A DNA stretch of 64,000 nucleotides from DAOTWA01 sp963702935 (lineage in GTDB: Bacteria; Chloroflexota; Anaerolineae; Anaerolineales; Anaerolineaceae), in the NCBI GenBank assembly GCA_963702935.1, contig OY969772.1, positions 3,162,001 to 3,226,000 of the forward strand. Direction: 5' to 3'. Under the pieces are notes generated by a model that made no database searches, was not told the DNA's origin, and saw only the letters and a program-made list of their open reading frames with translations. Below are positions 33,958-42,357 of the stretch, piece by piece. Both the position numbers and the translations under genes were made by a program. Position 1 is the stretch's first letter. Each line of letters starts with the position of its first letter.

Positions 33958-35118
33958 ATGATTATGCTTCCAAACCTGACACACGATGAAATTTTGCGTT
34001 ATTCACGCCACCTGCTCATCCCCGAGGTGGGGCTGGAAGGCCAGCGCAAGCTGAAAGCGGCCTCGGTGCTGTTGATCGGCACGGGGGGGCTGGGCTCACC
34101 GGCGGCGCTCTACCTGGCGGCGGCCGGCGTAGGCCACATCGGGCTGGTGGATTACGACGTGGTGGACAATTCCAACTTGCAGCGCCAGGTGATTCACGGC
34201 ACGAGCAAGCTGGGCCAGCTCAAGGTAGAATCGGCGCGCGAGCGTATGCTCGACCTGAATCCCGAGATCGAGGTGGAGGTGTACAACGAGCCGTTTACCT
34301 CGGAGAATGCGATGCGCATAGCCGAAGATTACGACGTGCTGGTGGACGGAACGGACAATTTCCCCACGCGCTACCTGGTGAACGACACCTGCGTGCTGCT
34401 GGGCAAGCCTAACGTGTACGGCTCGATCTTCCGTTTCGAGGGGCAGGTGAGCGTCTTCGACGCCCGCCAGGGACCCTGCTATCGCTGCCTGTTCCCGGAG
34501 CCGCCGCCGCCCGGCCTGGTGCCCTCCTGCGCGGAAGGGGGCGTGCTGGGAGTGCTGCCCGGCACGATCGGCACGCTGCAAACCACCGAAGCGCTCAAGC
34601 TGATCCTGGGCATCGGCACGCCGCTCATCGGGAAACTGCTGCTCTACGACGCGCTGGACATGTCCTTCCAGTTCGTGCGCCTGCGCAAGAATCCCGAATG
34701 CAAGGTGTGCGGCCCCCATCCGGAAGTGACCCACCTGATCGATTACGAGGAATTCTGCGGTGTGCCCGGCCACGACCACGACGAAGGCTCCGCCGGCGAA
34801 GGCTGGGACATCGAGCCCCAGGAGCTGGCCCGGCGCCTGAACAATGGGAACTCCATCCGCCTGATCGACGTTCGCGAGCCGAACGAGCTGGAGATCTCCC
34901 GCCTGCCACATGCCGAGCTGATCCCCCTGGGGCAACTGGCGGCGCACCTCAAGGAGCTGGACAGCGCGCAGGAGATCGTCCTGTTCTGCCGCAGCGGGTC
35001 GCGCTCGACGCGCGCCCTCGAGCTGCTGGTCAGCGCCGGCTTCCGCAAGGTGAAGAACCTGCGCGGGGGCATCAACGCCTGGGCGCAAGAAGTGGACCCG
35101 ACGCTGCCCCGTTATTAA
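33958..35118 (+). CDS. MoeB/ThiF adenylyltransferase with rhodanese domain (MoeZ-like)
   Basis: 386 residues. The N-terminal E1-like domain (1-250) has the ATP site GTGGLGSPAALYLAAAGVGH, the Arg finger region NSNLQRQVIHG, DGTDNFPTRYLVND, and a zinc site with CYRC and CKVC. The C-terminal rhodanese domain has RLIDVREPNELE and the active cysteine loop FCRSGSRSTRA. It adenylates the carrier's terminal glycine and passes sulfur to it. Like MoeZ of Mycobacterium it probably activates the CysO-like carrier encoded three bases upstream. Start ATG 33958 or the adjacent in-frame ATG 33964. Confidence 0.92.
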   Translation: MIMLPNLTHDEILRYSRHLLIPEVGLEGQRKLKAASVLLIGTGGLGSPAALYLAAAGVGHIGLVDYDVVDNSNLQRQVIHGTSKLGQLKVESARERMLDLNPEIEVEVYNEPFTSENAMRIAEDYDVLVDGTDNFPTRYLVNDTCVLLGKPNVYGSIFRFEGQVSVFDARQGPCYRCLFPEPPPPGLVPSCAEGGVLGVLPGTIGTLQTTEALKLILGIGTPLIGKLLLYDALDMSFQFVRLRKNPECKVCGPHPEVTHLIDYEEFCGVPGHDHDEGSAGEGWDIEPQELARRLNNGNSIRLIDVREPNELEISRLPHAELIPLGQLAAHLKELDSAQEIVLFCRSGSRSTRALELLVSAGFRKVKNLRGGINAWAQEVDPTLPRY

Positions 35119-35126
35119 GTTGAAAG

Positions 35127-36032
35127 ATGAAACTGACCATGGAAGCTAAGCCTGTATTATTGACGGTAATGGCCCACCCGGATGACGAGACGTTCGGGAT
35201 GGGCGGCACGCTGGCCTTGTATGCCAGCCGGGGCGCAGATGTTTACCTGGTGTGCGCCACGCGCGGCGAAGTGGGCGACGTGGACCCCGATCTGTTGAAG
35301 GGTTTCAATTCGATCGCCGAGCGGCGGGAAGCGGAGCTGCGCTGCGCCGCCGAAAAGCTGGGGCTGAAGGAGGTCTTCTTCCTGGGCTACCGCAACTCGG
35401 GCATGCCCGGCTCGGCGGACAACCGGCATCCCCAGGCGCTGGCGGCTCAGCCCGTGGACGAAGTCGCGGCGCAGGTGGCTCACTATATCCGCAAGCTGCG
35501 CCCGCAGGTGGTGGTGACCTTCGATCCGATCGGTGGGTATCGCCACCCCGACCACATTGCCATCCACAACGCCACGGTGCGGGCCTTCCATGCCGCCGGC
35601 GACCCGGATTTTGCCCCGGATGCCGAAGGGTTGCCCCCCTATGCTCCTCAGAAGCTGTATTTCCATACCATGCCGCACAAACTCTTGCGTCTTGCCGTAC
35701 GCCTGATGCCGCTCATGGGGCGCAATCCGCACGAGTTCGGCAGGAATAAAGATATCGACCTGACGGAGATCGTCAATGTGGATTTTCCCATCCACGCCCG
35801 CGTCGATTACGGGCCCGTGGCGCAGGTGCGCGCCGAGGCAGCCGCCTGCCACGCCAGCCAGGGTGGGGCGGCCATGACCAGCGGCTTGCAGGGCTTCGTC
35901 ATGCGCCTGGGGGGCACCAAGGAACAGTACATGCGGGCCTATCCGCCGGGAGACCTCAAGCAGCCCGAGCGGGACTTGTTCGAGGGGGTGCCTTTGAACG
36001 AAAAGGCACCGCAAGGAATTGGGGTAAGCTAG
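35127..36032 (+). CDS. LmbE/PIG-L family deacetylase
   Basis: 301 residues, zinc-dependent N-acetylglucosaminyl deacetylase family, which includes MshB and Mca of mycothiol metabolism and BshB of bacillithiol. Zinc motifs: MAHPDDETFGMGGTLALY (HPDDE, about residues 17-21) and FDPIGGYRHPDHIAIHNA (HPDH). The distal REAELRCAAEKLG helix is typical. It lies nine bases after the MoeZ-like gene and before a terminator, so it is the last gene of the cysteine operon. A role in a low-molecular-weight thiol or its conjugates is an inference from that position. Start 35127, or ATG 35139. Confidence 0.88.
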   Translation: MKLTMEAKPVLLTVMAHPDDETFGMGGTLALYASRGADVYLVCATRGEVGDVDPDLLKGFNSIAERREAELRCAAEKLGLKEVFFLGYRNSGMPGSADNRHPQALAAQPVDEVAAQVAHYIRKLRPQVVVTFDPIGGYRHPDHIAIHNATVRAFHAAGDPDFAPDAEGLPPYAPQKLYFHTMPHKLLRLAVRLMPLMGRNPHEFGRNKDIDLTEIVNVDFPIHARVDYGPVAQVRAEAAACHASQGGAAMTSGLQGFVMRLGGTKEQYMRAYPPGDLKQPERDLFEGVPLNEKAPQGIGVS

Positions 36033-36040
36033 CAATCACA

Positions 36041-36065
36041 GGGAGCAGGCTCAAGACCTGCTCCC
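36041..36065 (+). terminator. terminator of the cysteine operon
   Basis: Perfect 9-base stem GGGAGCAGG (36041-36049) and CCTGCTCCC (36057-36065), 7-base loop, followed by TGTTT. It lies eight bases after the deacetylase stop. Confidence 0.65.
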
Positions 36066-36340
36066 TGTTTCATCGGTTGTATTTCAACAGCTTCGATCGT
36101 CTTCATCAGGCCCTTGACTACCAGACGCCTGCTGGAGTTTATGCTGTTTGAGATCAGGCAGTACCCAATCTCGTCTAAACAAATTTCTATAGATCTTGAT
36201 AATGGCTGTTGCAAATTAAGTGTTTTTGGATAATAATAATAATTGATAAGCCATTTTACTCTGAAATTGGGATAGCCCTTTACCCAAACTTCGAGGCAAA
36301 AATCGGCAGAGAGTAAATCCAACTATTTAGACAAGTGAAT

Positions 36341-36386
36341 AAGGAGGTGAATCAAACCTGAGAATTGTTAAAGGTCAGACCTGACC
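36341..36386 (+). promoter_or_regulatory. leader of the sugar-transport operon: orphan Shine-Dalgarno and palindromic operator candidate
   Basis: AAGGAGGTGA (36341-36350) is a full anti-SD match without a credible ORF after it. About 30 bases on, GGTCAGACC (36373-36381) is a GGTC-A-GACC palindrome, inside the longer repeat GGTCAG/CTGACC (36373-36378 with 36381-36386), about 100 bases upstream of the binding-protein gene. GntR-type repressors bind similar half-sites, but the regulator is not in the window. The remainder of 36066-36485 is AT-rich and shows no convincing gene. Confidence 0.3.
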
Positions 36387-36485
36387 ACTCATGCCGTTCT
36401 GACACATCTTTGAAGCTTTTCAGGCTCGACCACCAGAGAAACGGATACAAATTTACAAATCAAGGAATTTCTTTGGAGGAGAAAA

Positions 36486-37695
36486 GTGAACAAGAAAATC
36501 TGGTTTGCGATTAGCGTTTTGTTGATTGCCTCGTTGGCCCTGGCCGCTTGCGCGCCAGCCGCCACGCCCACCGCAGCATCTTCTAATCCGACTGCTGCAC
36601 CGGTCGCGTTGACCATCTGGCACGGTTACCATGCGGGTGGTTCCGAAGAGACCACGATTAACAAGCTCGTCAGCCAATATCAGGCGGCCAATCCAAATGT
36701 CAAGGTCACCGTACTGGAAGTGCCTTTCGACCAGCTCTTCAACAAATACGAGACAGACACGGCGGCCGGAGGCGGCCCAGACATGTACACGGCCCCCAAC
36801 GACAACCTCGGCAGTGAGGTTCGCGCCGGCGTGATTGCCCCCATCGATAGCCTGTTGACCGGCAAATTGGATGGCTATACTCAAGCTGGAATCAACGGCG
36901 TCACTGTAGACGGCAAGATCTACGCCGTGCCCGGGATCGCCAAGGCCGTTGGCCTGTACTATAACAATTCCACCATTACAACGCCCCCGGCCACTACAGA
37001 TGACCTGTTGAATCTGGTCAAGTCCGGCAAGAAAGTGGGGATCGTTACCGGCGGAGCAGGCCCTTACTATCTCTGGGGGTTCTGGGTGGGCTTTGGCGGA
37101 ACCCTGACGGACAATACAGGTAAATGCGTTGCGGATCAGGGCGGCTATGCGGATGCCCTCCAATACTTTGTGGACCTTCAAAGCGCCGGCGCCACCTTCG
37201 ACACGGATGAAGGCAAGCTCGATACCGCCTTCCGCCAGGGCCAGTTGGACATGATCATCGAAGGCCCCTGGGTGTTAGGTGATTTTGAAAAGGACCTCGG
37301 CAGCAAGCTGGGCCTCGTAGCATTGCCGAAGGGCCCCAAGGGCGACTCGATGCCAATGATGGGGATCGATGGTTGGTACATCAACCCCAACAGCAAGAAT
37401 CAGGCTGCGGCCGTCGACCTGGCTCTCTACATCTTCGGCAAAGAGGGTTTGACCGAATATGAGAACACTGCCGGCGACCCGGCTGCCCGATCGGACGTTA
37501 CTCCCACAGATCCGATGGTCAAGACCTTTGCCGACATCGCTGCCGGCGGCTTCCCACGGCCGCAGTCCGCAGAATTCGGCAACTACTGGGGTACCGTTTG
37601 GTGACGCCATCACCGCTGCTTTAGCAGCCAAGAGCACACCGACCGACGCCATCAAGACGGCCTGCGCCACCATGAACACTGCCAACAAGAAGTAA
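36486..37695 (+). CDS. sugar ABC transporter substrate-binding lipoprotein (one frameshift near the end)
   Basis: Extracytoplasmic solute-binding protein of the maltose/maltodextrin type, about 402 residues. N-terminus: lipoprotein signal with lipobox LALAAC (Cys near 22) and an Ala/Thr/Pro spacer. Mature part: LTIWHGYHAGGSEETTINKL, GGGPDMYTAPND, GIDGWYINPNSKNQAAAVDL, as in MalE-like proteins. The frame ends early at 37604, but removing one base from the GGGG at about 37590 continues it as FGDAITAALAAKSTPTDAIK to 37695, the expected C-terminal helix. Start is GTG 36486 after GGAGGAG. It is followed by a hairpin and two permease genes. No ATPase gene is present; such systems often use a shared MsmK-like ATPase. 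Confidence 0.9.
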
Positions 37696-37712
37696 TCTCG
37701 ATCTGTAATCCC

Positions 37713-37746
37713 CCTGGGAGCGCCACAAAAAGCGCTCCCAGGCCTT
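37713..37746 (+). terminator. attenuating terminator after the binding-protein gene
   Basis: Perfect 11-base stem CCTGGGAGCGC (37713-37723) and GCGCTCCCAGG (37732-37742), 8-base loop, then CCTTTT. In binding-protein operons such hairpins raise the amount of binding protein over permease, which fits here. Confidence 0.65.
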
Positions 37747-37839
37747 TTAGGGCAACTCACCTGTTCGGAATTATTGACGCTTATTACAAAAATGGGCCTG
37801 AATTGAAGGCATCTCCTTTTTGATCGAGGAGGAGTAGGT

Positions 37840-38849
37840 ATGGCGACTTTAGAGAAAGAGCTTTCAACGGGTGAAGGCATCCGGCGGAGGCGGCCATTCT
37901 TTAGGATCATTAATCCTTACCTCTACCTGATACCGGCTTTCATCGTCATGGGGGTGATTACTTATTCCCCTATGATTTATGAGGTCTGGATGTCCTTCAC
38001 CGATTACGGCTTGAAAATTTACGCTTCGACGCCCCACTCCCGGATTTTGTCGGGATAACCAATTATTTGAATATATTCGAGAATAATTTGGGTTTGTCTT
38101 TCTATAACTTTTGGCACTTGCTCGCTTTTAACTTATGGTGGACGGTGTCGAATGTGGTGATTCACGTGGCCTTGGGCATTCTGATCGCCGTGGCTTTGAA
38201 CAAACAGGGCCTGTGGTTCAAAGGGGTCTATCGCGCGATCTATATTCTGCCGATCGTCCTTCCCCAGATCATCATTGCCAACATCTTTCGAAACATGTTT
38301 GACCCGGATTACGGCGCGATCAACCAGGGATTGGCGATTATCGGCAAGATATTTTTCTTAAGCCCTAACCTTTTTCAAATTCACTGGATCGATCAGGTTA
38401 ATTATCCCATCCCAGGCATCCCGCTAACGCTTTCTTATTTTGCTTTGCTCATCACGAATGTGTGGCTGGGTTGGCCATTCATGACGATCGTGGCCAGCGG
38501 AGCCTTGCAAAGCATCCCCAAGGATCTGTATGAAGCTGCCAGGATGGACGGCGCCAGTGAAAACCAGCAATTCTGGCGCATCACCTTGCCGCTATTACGA
38601 CCAGCCATGGTTCCTGCTACTGTATACGGTTTTGTGTTGACGTTTAATTTGTTTAGCCTGATCTATTTCTTGTCCGGCGGGGGGCCCTTGCGGGAAACTG
38701 AAATATTGCTGACGATTGCCTATCGCCTGGTCAACGAGCAGCGCGCTTACGGCGTGGCCGCGGCCTTCTGTGTGGTTATTTTCTTCATCCTGCTTGCCTT
38801 AACCTTGATTACCAACGCGGTTACTCGCGCAACGGAGAGCTATGTATAA
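37840..38849 (+). CDS. sugar ABC transporter permease, MalF type (one frameshift)
   Basis: Inner-membrane permease, about 336 residues, six predicted helices. The first frame (to 38058) gives a basic N-terminus and helix 1 (YLYLIPAFIVMGVITYSPMI). The second frame (from about 38045) carries FVGITNYLNIFE, further helices, and the EAA loop DLYEAARMDGASENQQFWRI, which docks on the ATPase. Adding one C to the CCC at about 38039 joins the frames as PHSPDFVGITNYL, so a sequence error is likely. The ATG at 37840 follows GAGGAGTAGGT. It overlaps malG by eight bases. Confidence 0.88.
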
Positions 38850-39801
38850 CCCAATCAAACTCTCTCTAACTACCGGCATCCGGCGGATACTTAAAGGGCA
38901 AACCAGGTCCGGTGAACGCGGGATGCCTCTCGGCCAACAACTGCTCTACCAATTGATCTTGCTGGCCGTGGCGGCCTCGGTCATTTACCCCATTCTATGG
39001 ATCGTAAGCCTTTCCTTCGACCCCCGCAATATATCTCGCCCGACGACGTTACGGCTAAACCCGTTCGCGGGGGGCGCCTCACTCAAAGCGTATGCTGAGG
39101 TGATTGCCCAGCCCACCCCCAATCCGGTGAGTCTGGGGCGGTTGATGTTGAACAGCTTTAGCCTGGCTACCTGCGTGGGGTTGGCTTCGATTATCATCGG
39201 CGTGTTTGCGGCTTACGCCTTCTCACGCTTGCGGTTTGCCGGTCGTCAGGTATTGATGATCGCGGTGCTCACGGTATTGATGTTACCTGCCATTGCGACC
39301 TTGCCGGCGCTATTCGTCCTTTTGAACAAGGTTCAAGTCCACATCGGGGCCCTAAGTTTCAACCTGCGCAACTCGTTGCTTGGGGTGGGGCTGGCGATTC
39401 TTTCTACTACGTTGCCATTTTCCATCTGGAATATGAAAGGATATCTCGATACCATCCCTAAAGAGCTGGAAGAGGCAGCCGTGATCGACGGATGCGCCCC
39501 GAACTCGGCTTTCTTTAGAGTCACGTTGCCCCTCTCGACCCCTGTCCTGGCGGTTACCTTTTTCCTGGGCTTCATGAGCACCTGGACTGAATTTGCCACA
39601 AGCTGGTTGTTTCTCACCGATCCACAAAATTTCACCCTGATGATGGCTCTGTACAATATGGTCGGGCAATATTCAGAAAGCACGCCATGGTCTAACTTTG
39701 CCGCCATGGCCATTTTGATTGCCCTTCCTGTTACGATCATCTATCTCTTCATTCAAAGATGGTTCGTGGGCGGGCTGGCCATCGGTGGGGTGAAAGGCTG
39801 A
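38842..39801 (+). CDS. sugar ABC transporter permease, MalG type
   Basis: 319 residues, six helices. N-terminal cytoplasmic stretch of about 35 residues, then helix 1 (LLAVAASVIYPILWIVSL). The EAA loop is ELEEAAVIDGCAPNSAFFRV, and the C-terminus WFVGGLAIGGVKG is typical of MalG-like permeases. It pairs with the MalF-type permease to import a malto-oligosaccharide-like sugar. It overlaps malF by eight bases (coupled). A GC-rich hairpin follows ten bases after its stop. Confidence 0.93.
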   Translation: MYNPIKLSLTTGIRRILKGQTRSGERGMPLGQQLLYQLILLAVAASVIYPILWIVSLSFDPRNISRPTTLRLNPFAGGASLKAYAEVIAQPTPNPVSLGRLMLNSFSLATCVGLASIIIGVFAAYAFSRLRFAGRQVLMIAVLTVLMLPAIATLPALFVLLNKVQVHIGALSFNLRNSLLGVGLAILSTTLPFSIWNMKGYLDTIPKELEEAAVIDGCAPNSAFFRVTLPLSTPVLAVTFFLGFMSTWTEFATSWLFLTDPQNFTLMMALYNMVGQYSESTPWSNFAAMAILIALPVTIIYLFIQRWFVGGLAIGGVKG

Positions 39802-39810
39802 GCCAGGGTG

Positions 39811-39836
39811 GAAAGGCGGCCGTGAGGCCGCCTTTC
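39811..39836 (+). terminator. hairpin between permease and amylase genes
   Basis: Perfect 11-base stem GAAAGGCGGCC (39811-39821) and GGCCGCCTTTC (39826-39836) with loop GTGA. No T-run follows, so it may act as an mRNA-stabilising or processing hairpin rather than a full stop. Confidence 0.5.
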
Positions 39837-39853
39837 GAATTCAAGGGGACGAC

Positions 39854-41476
39854 ATGAAATTGGTTTCTACTCTCCTGTTGGTTGTGCTCGTGTTAACCGC
39901 CTGCGCGTCCGTGGCCCTGCCCTCGCCCGGGACTCAAACGATCACGGTGTCCTCCGCCAGCTCCACCCTCGTTCCCCACACCTGGTGGGAGGATGCCGTA
40001 TTTTATGAGCTATTCGTGCGCAGCTTCTACGACAGCAATGGGGATGGGATTGGCGACTTCAACGGCATCGTTCAAAAACTGGACTATCTCAAAGATCTGG
40101 GCGTTACCGCCCTGTGGCTGATGCCCATCTACCCGTCGCCTTCCTATCACGGTTACGATGTGATCGATACCTTCAACGTGAATCCCCAATATGGCACACT
40201 GGACGATTTCAGGCAGCTCCTCGCTGAGGCGCATCAAAGGGGCATGCACGTCATCCTCGACCTGGTTCTAAACCACACCTCCAGCCAGAATCCCTGGTTC
40301 ATCGCTTCGAATAACGATCCTTCGTCGCCCTATCGCGACTGGTATATCTGGTCGGACACCAACCCCGGCTACCTGGGGCCGGTGGGCCAGGCCTGGTACC
40401 CGGGAAAATATGGCTATTTCTACGGGATCTTCGGCGCAAATATGCCCGACTTGAATTACCGGGATCCCGACGTGACCGCCGAGATCGATAAAGTCCTTCA
40501 ATTCTGGTTGAAGGGCGTCGGCGTGGACGGTTTCCGCATCGACGCCGCCAACTATTTGATCGAAGAGGGCCAGAAACAGCAGAACACTTCCTCTACTCAC
40601 GCTTGGCTGAAGGGCTTTTATACCACGTACAAGGGCGACAACCCGGATGCCTTTACCGTCGGAGAAGTCTACGGGAGCGACGCGGCCCTGGCCGCCACGT
40701 ACACCGGCGATCAGATGGACATGGTTTTCGACTTCGAATTAGCCAGCAGCATCCTGAATAGCGTCAACGGCGAGTCCAGCTCGGCGATCATCAGCGCCCT
40801 GACCTTCGCCAAGCAAGACCTGCCCAACTGGCAGTTCGGGACTTTCCTGACGAACCACGACCAGAACCGGGTGATGAGCGTGCTCGATGGGAACGTGGAC
40901 AAGGCTAAAGTGGCCGCCTTTCTCTTGCTAACCTCGCCGGGCACGCCGTTCATCTACTACGGCGAGGAAATCGGTATGGAAGGCGAGAAGCCGGACGAGG
41001 ACATCCGCCGCCCGATGCAGTGGTCGGGAGGGGAGAACGCCGGCTTCACCACGGGGACTCCCTGGCGCGCCCCCGGGCCGAATGCCACGCAGGCCAACGT
41101 GGCGAGCGAGGAAGCGGACCCAGGCTCCCTGCTCTCCTTTTACAGGGCTCTGATCGTCCTCCGCAAGGAGCAGCCGGTATTGCGTTACGGCGCCTTGAGC
41201 CTGATCACGACGGATAATTCCGGGATTTTCGCTTGCCTGCGGCACGCAAACGGCGATACAATTCTGGTGCTGGTGAACCTGACGGGGAAAGCGGTGAACG
41301 ATTATGGCCTCACGCTGACGGGGGCCCCGCTAAAGGACGGGACTTTTCCTCTCACGGCGCTGCTCGGATCGGGGGCGGCTCCGGATTTGCATGTCGTGGA
41401 TGGGGGATTTGGCGACTTCAAGCCACTGGAGGAGCTTCCCGCTTACGGGACGTTTCTGTGGAGTTTGGGTCCCTGA
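39854..41476 (+). CDS. GH13 alpha-amylase/oligo-glucosidase family lipoprotein
   Basis: 540 residues. Lipoprotein signal with lipobox LTAC (Cys near 17). The catalytic (beta/alpha)8 barrel shows the four GH13 regions: DLVLNHTS, GFRIDAANYL (nucleophile Asp), FTVGEVYGSD (acid/base Glu) and FLTNHDQNR (transition-state Asp). ADLNY-like and QWSGGENAGF stretches resemble oligo-1,6-glucosidase and cyclomaltodextrinase relatives. A C-terminal beta domain ends near 540. It is anchored outside the membrane, where it would cut starch or maltodextrin for the ABC importer just upstream. ATG 39854 lies after AAGGGGACGAC. Confidence 0.92.
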   Translation: MKLVSTLLLVVLVLTACASVALPSPGTQTITVSSASSTLVPHTWWEDAVFYELFVRSFYDSNGDGIGDFNGIVQKLDYLKDLGVTALWLMPIYPSPSYHGYDVIDTFNVNPQYGTLDDFRQLLAEAHQRGMHVILDLVLNHTSSQNPWFIASNNDPSSPYRDWYIWSDTNPGYLGPVGQAWYPGKYGYFYGIFGANMPDLNYRDPDVTAEIDKVLQFWLKGVGVDGFRIDAANYLIEEGQKQQNTSSTHAWLKGFYTTYKGDNPDAFTVGEVYGSDAALAATYTGDQMDMVFDFELASSILNSVNGESSSAIISALTFAKQDLPNWQFGTFLTNHDQNRVMSVLDGNVDKAKVAAFLLLTSPGTPFIYYGEEIGMEGEKPDEDIRRPMQWSGGENAGFTTGTPWRAPGPNATQANVASEEADPGSLLSFYRALIVLRKEQPVLRYGALSLITTDNSGIFACLRHANGDTILVLVNLTGKAVNDYGLTLTGAPLKDGTFPLTALLGSGAAPDLHVVDGGFGDFKPLEELPAYGTFLWSLGP

Positions 41477-41490
41477 TCGCTCAAGGATTG

Positions 41491-41602
41491 TAATTATCCC
41501 AAGTTATCACCTCACGCAGCGAGTCCCGCCATGCTGAACAGCGTGATTGCATTAGCATCAGCATACCGCTGCCGTCATAGAAGCTCGCTTGCATTATCCC
41601 TT
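41491..41602 (+). repeat. decayed left-half copy of the 42149-42357 MITE
   Basis: Starts TAATTATCCCAAGTTATCAC and continues with CATGCTGAACAGCGTGAT and GTCATAGAAGCTCGCTTGCA, in the same order and spacing as the left half of the element at 42149. Point differences are frequent and the right terminal repeat is missing. Confidence 0.7.
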
Positions 41603-42078
41603 TGTTTCCCACGCTCGGGGGAAATCGAATTCTAATGTTATTTTAATCTTTCGAAGCCTGTTTCGTATCCGGTTATGAAGCCTAACTCTAAATATAATAA
41701 TAAATAAACCTATTCAAAGCCGATCAATAACCATGCAGAGCGGAGATGGATACGTTTAGCCATTGCCGTATTTCGTCGTGGTTGATTGTACAACTTGCGA
41801 CTAACGTACCGGACTTTCCTAATTGATATGTGGGCTATCTGACTGGTCCATTTGGGTGGCAATAATATCGGATTAGCCAGGCATAAAAACATTACTCGTG
41901 TAGCAAGAGATTACAGGCAGTTTACGTACATTATTGCTTCTCCAGTTTATAGGATATCGTCGATCCAGCGTAATCGATGGGTGTCAGGCTCGAGAATTTT
42001 TTTAACTAACGTACTACCGAAGCTCGACATTCATTCATCAACCATCGCAGTTGAAATATAAATTCGGGAGGAGACCCT
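41603..42078. other. AT-rich intergenic stretch upstream of the RHS locus
   Basis: About 475 bases, clearly AT-richer than the flanks, with only short unsupported frames on both strands. No convincing promoter was found. The last bases (GGGAGGAG, 42066-42073) are a strong ribosome site for the ATG at 42079. Confidence 0.5.
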
Positions 42079-42148
42079 ATGTCAGTAAGATTCTCTAAAA
42101 TGCGAAGAACACTCAAAGACTTCGGCAAAACCTTCGTCAACCTTGCTG
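42079..42148 (+). pseudogene. original 5' end of the RHS gene, cut off by a MITE
   Basis: A strong Shine-Dalgarno and ATG 42079 begin a basic N-terminus (MSVRFSKMRRTLKDFGKTF, then VNLA) that looks like the n-region of a long signal peptide. At 42149 the MITE begins. Removing 42149-42358 joins this to SFLITAALPTISTSASS in frame, giving a complete signal peptide. With the element in place, the frame reads into it and stops at 42333. Confidence 0.6.
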
Positions 42149-42357
42149 TAATTAACCCAAGTTGCTACCTTCCACACAAGCCTTGTCATGCTGAACGAAG
42201 TGATCGCGCTAGCACCCCCTTGGGGAAGCATCCCGTTGCTGTCATAGGAGCTCGCTTGCATCATAACGGGATGCTTCGTGCCCTTGTTGGCGGACAAGAG
42301 AATAAAACGACCTATAGCGGGCATTCAGCATGACAAGGTGGCAACTTGGGTTAATTA
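42149..42357. mobile_element. 209-bp MITE-like element with 23-bp terminal inverted repeats
   Basis: Left end TAATTAACCCAAGTTGCTAC plus CTT (42149-42171) matches the reverse complement of the right end (42335-42357) at 22 of 23 positions. A second inverted pair, CTTGTCATGCTGAA and TTCAGCATGACAAG, lies just inside. It carries no transposase gene, so it is non-autonomous. It interrupts the signal-peptide coding region of the RHS gene and is related to the remnant at 41491. Confidence 0.8.

Noticed and set aside
36029..36322. 97-residue minus-strand frame in the gap before the sugar-transport operon
   Set aside because: Overlaps the terminator of the cysteine operon, lacks a ribosome site and has no recognisable pattern.
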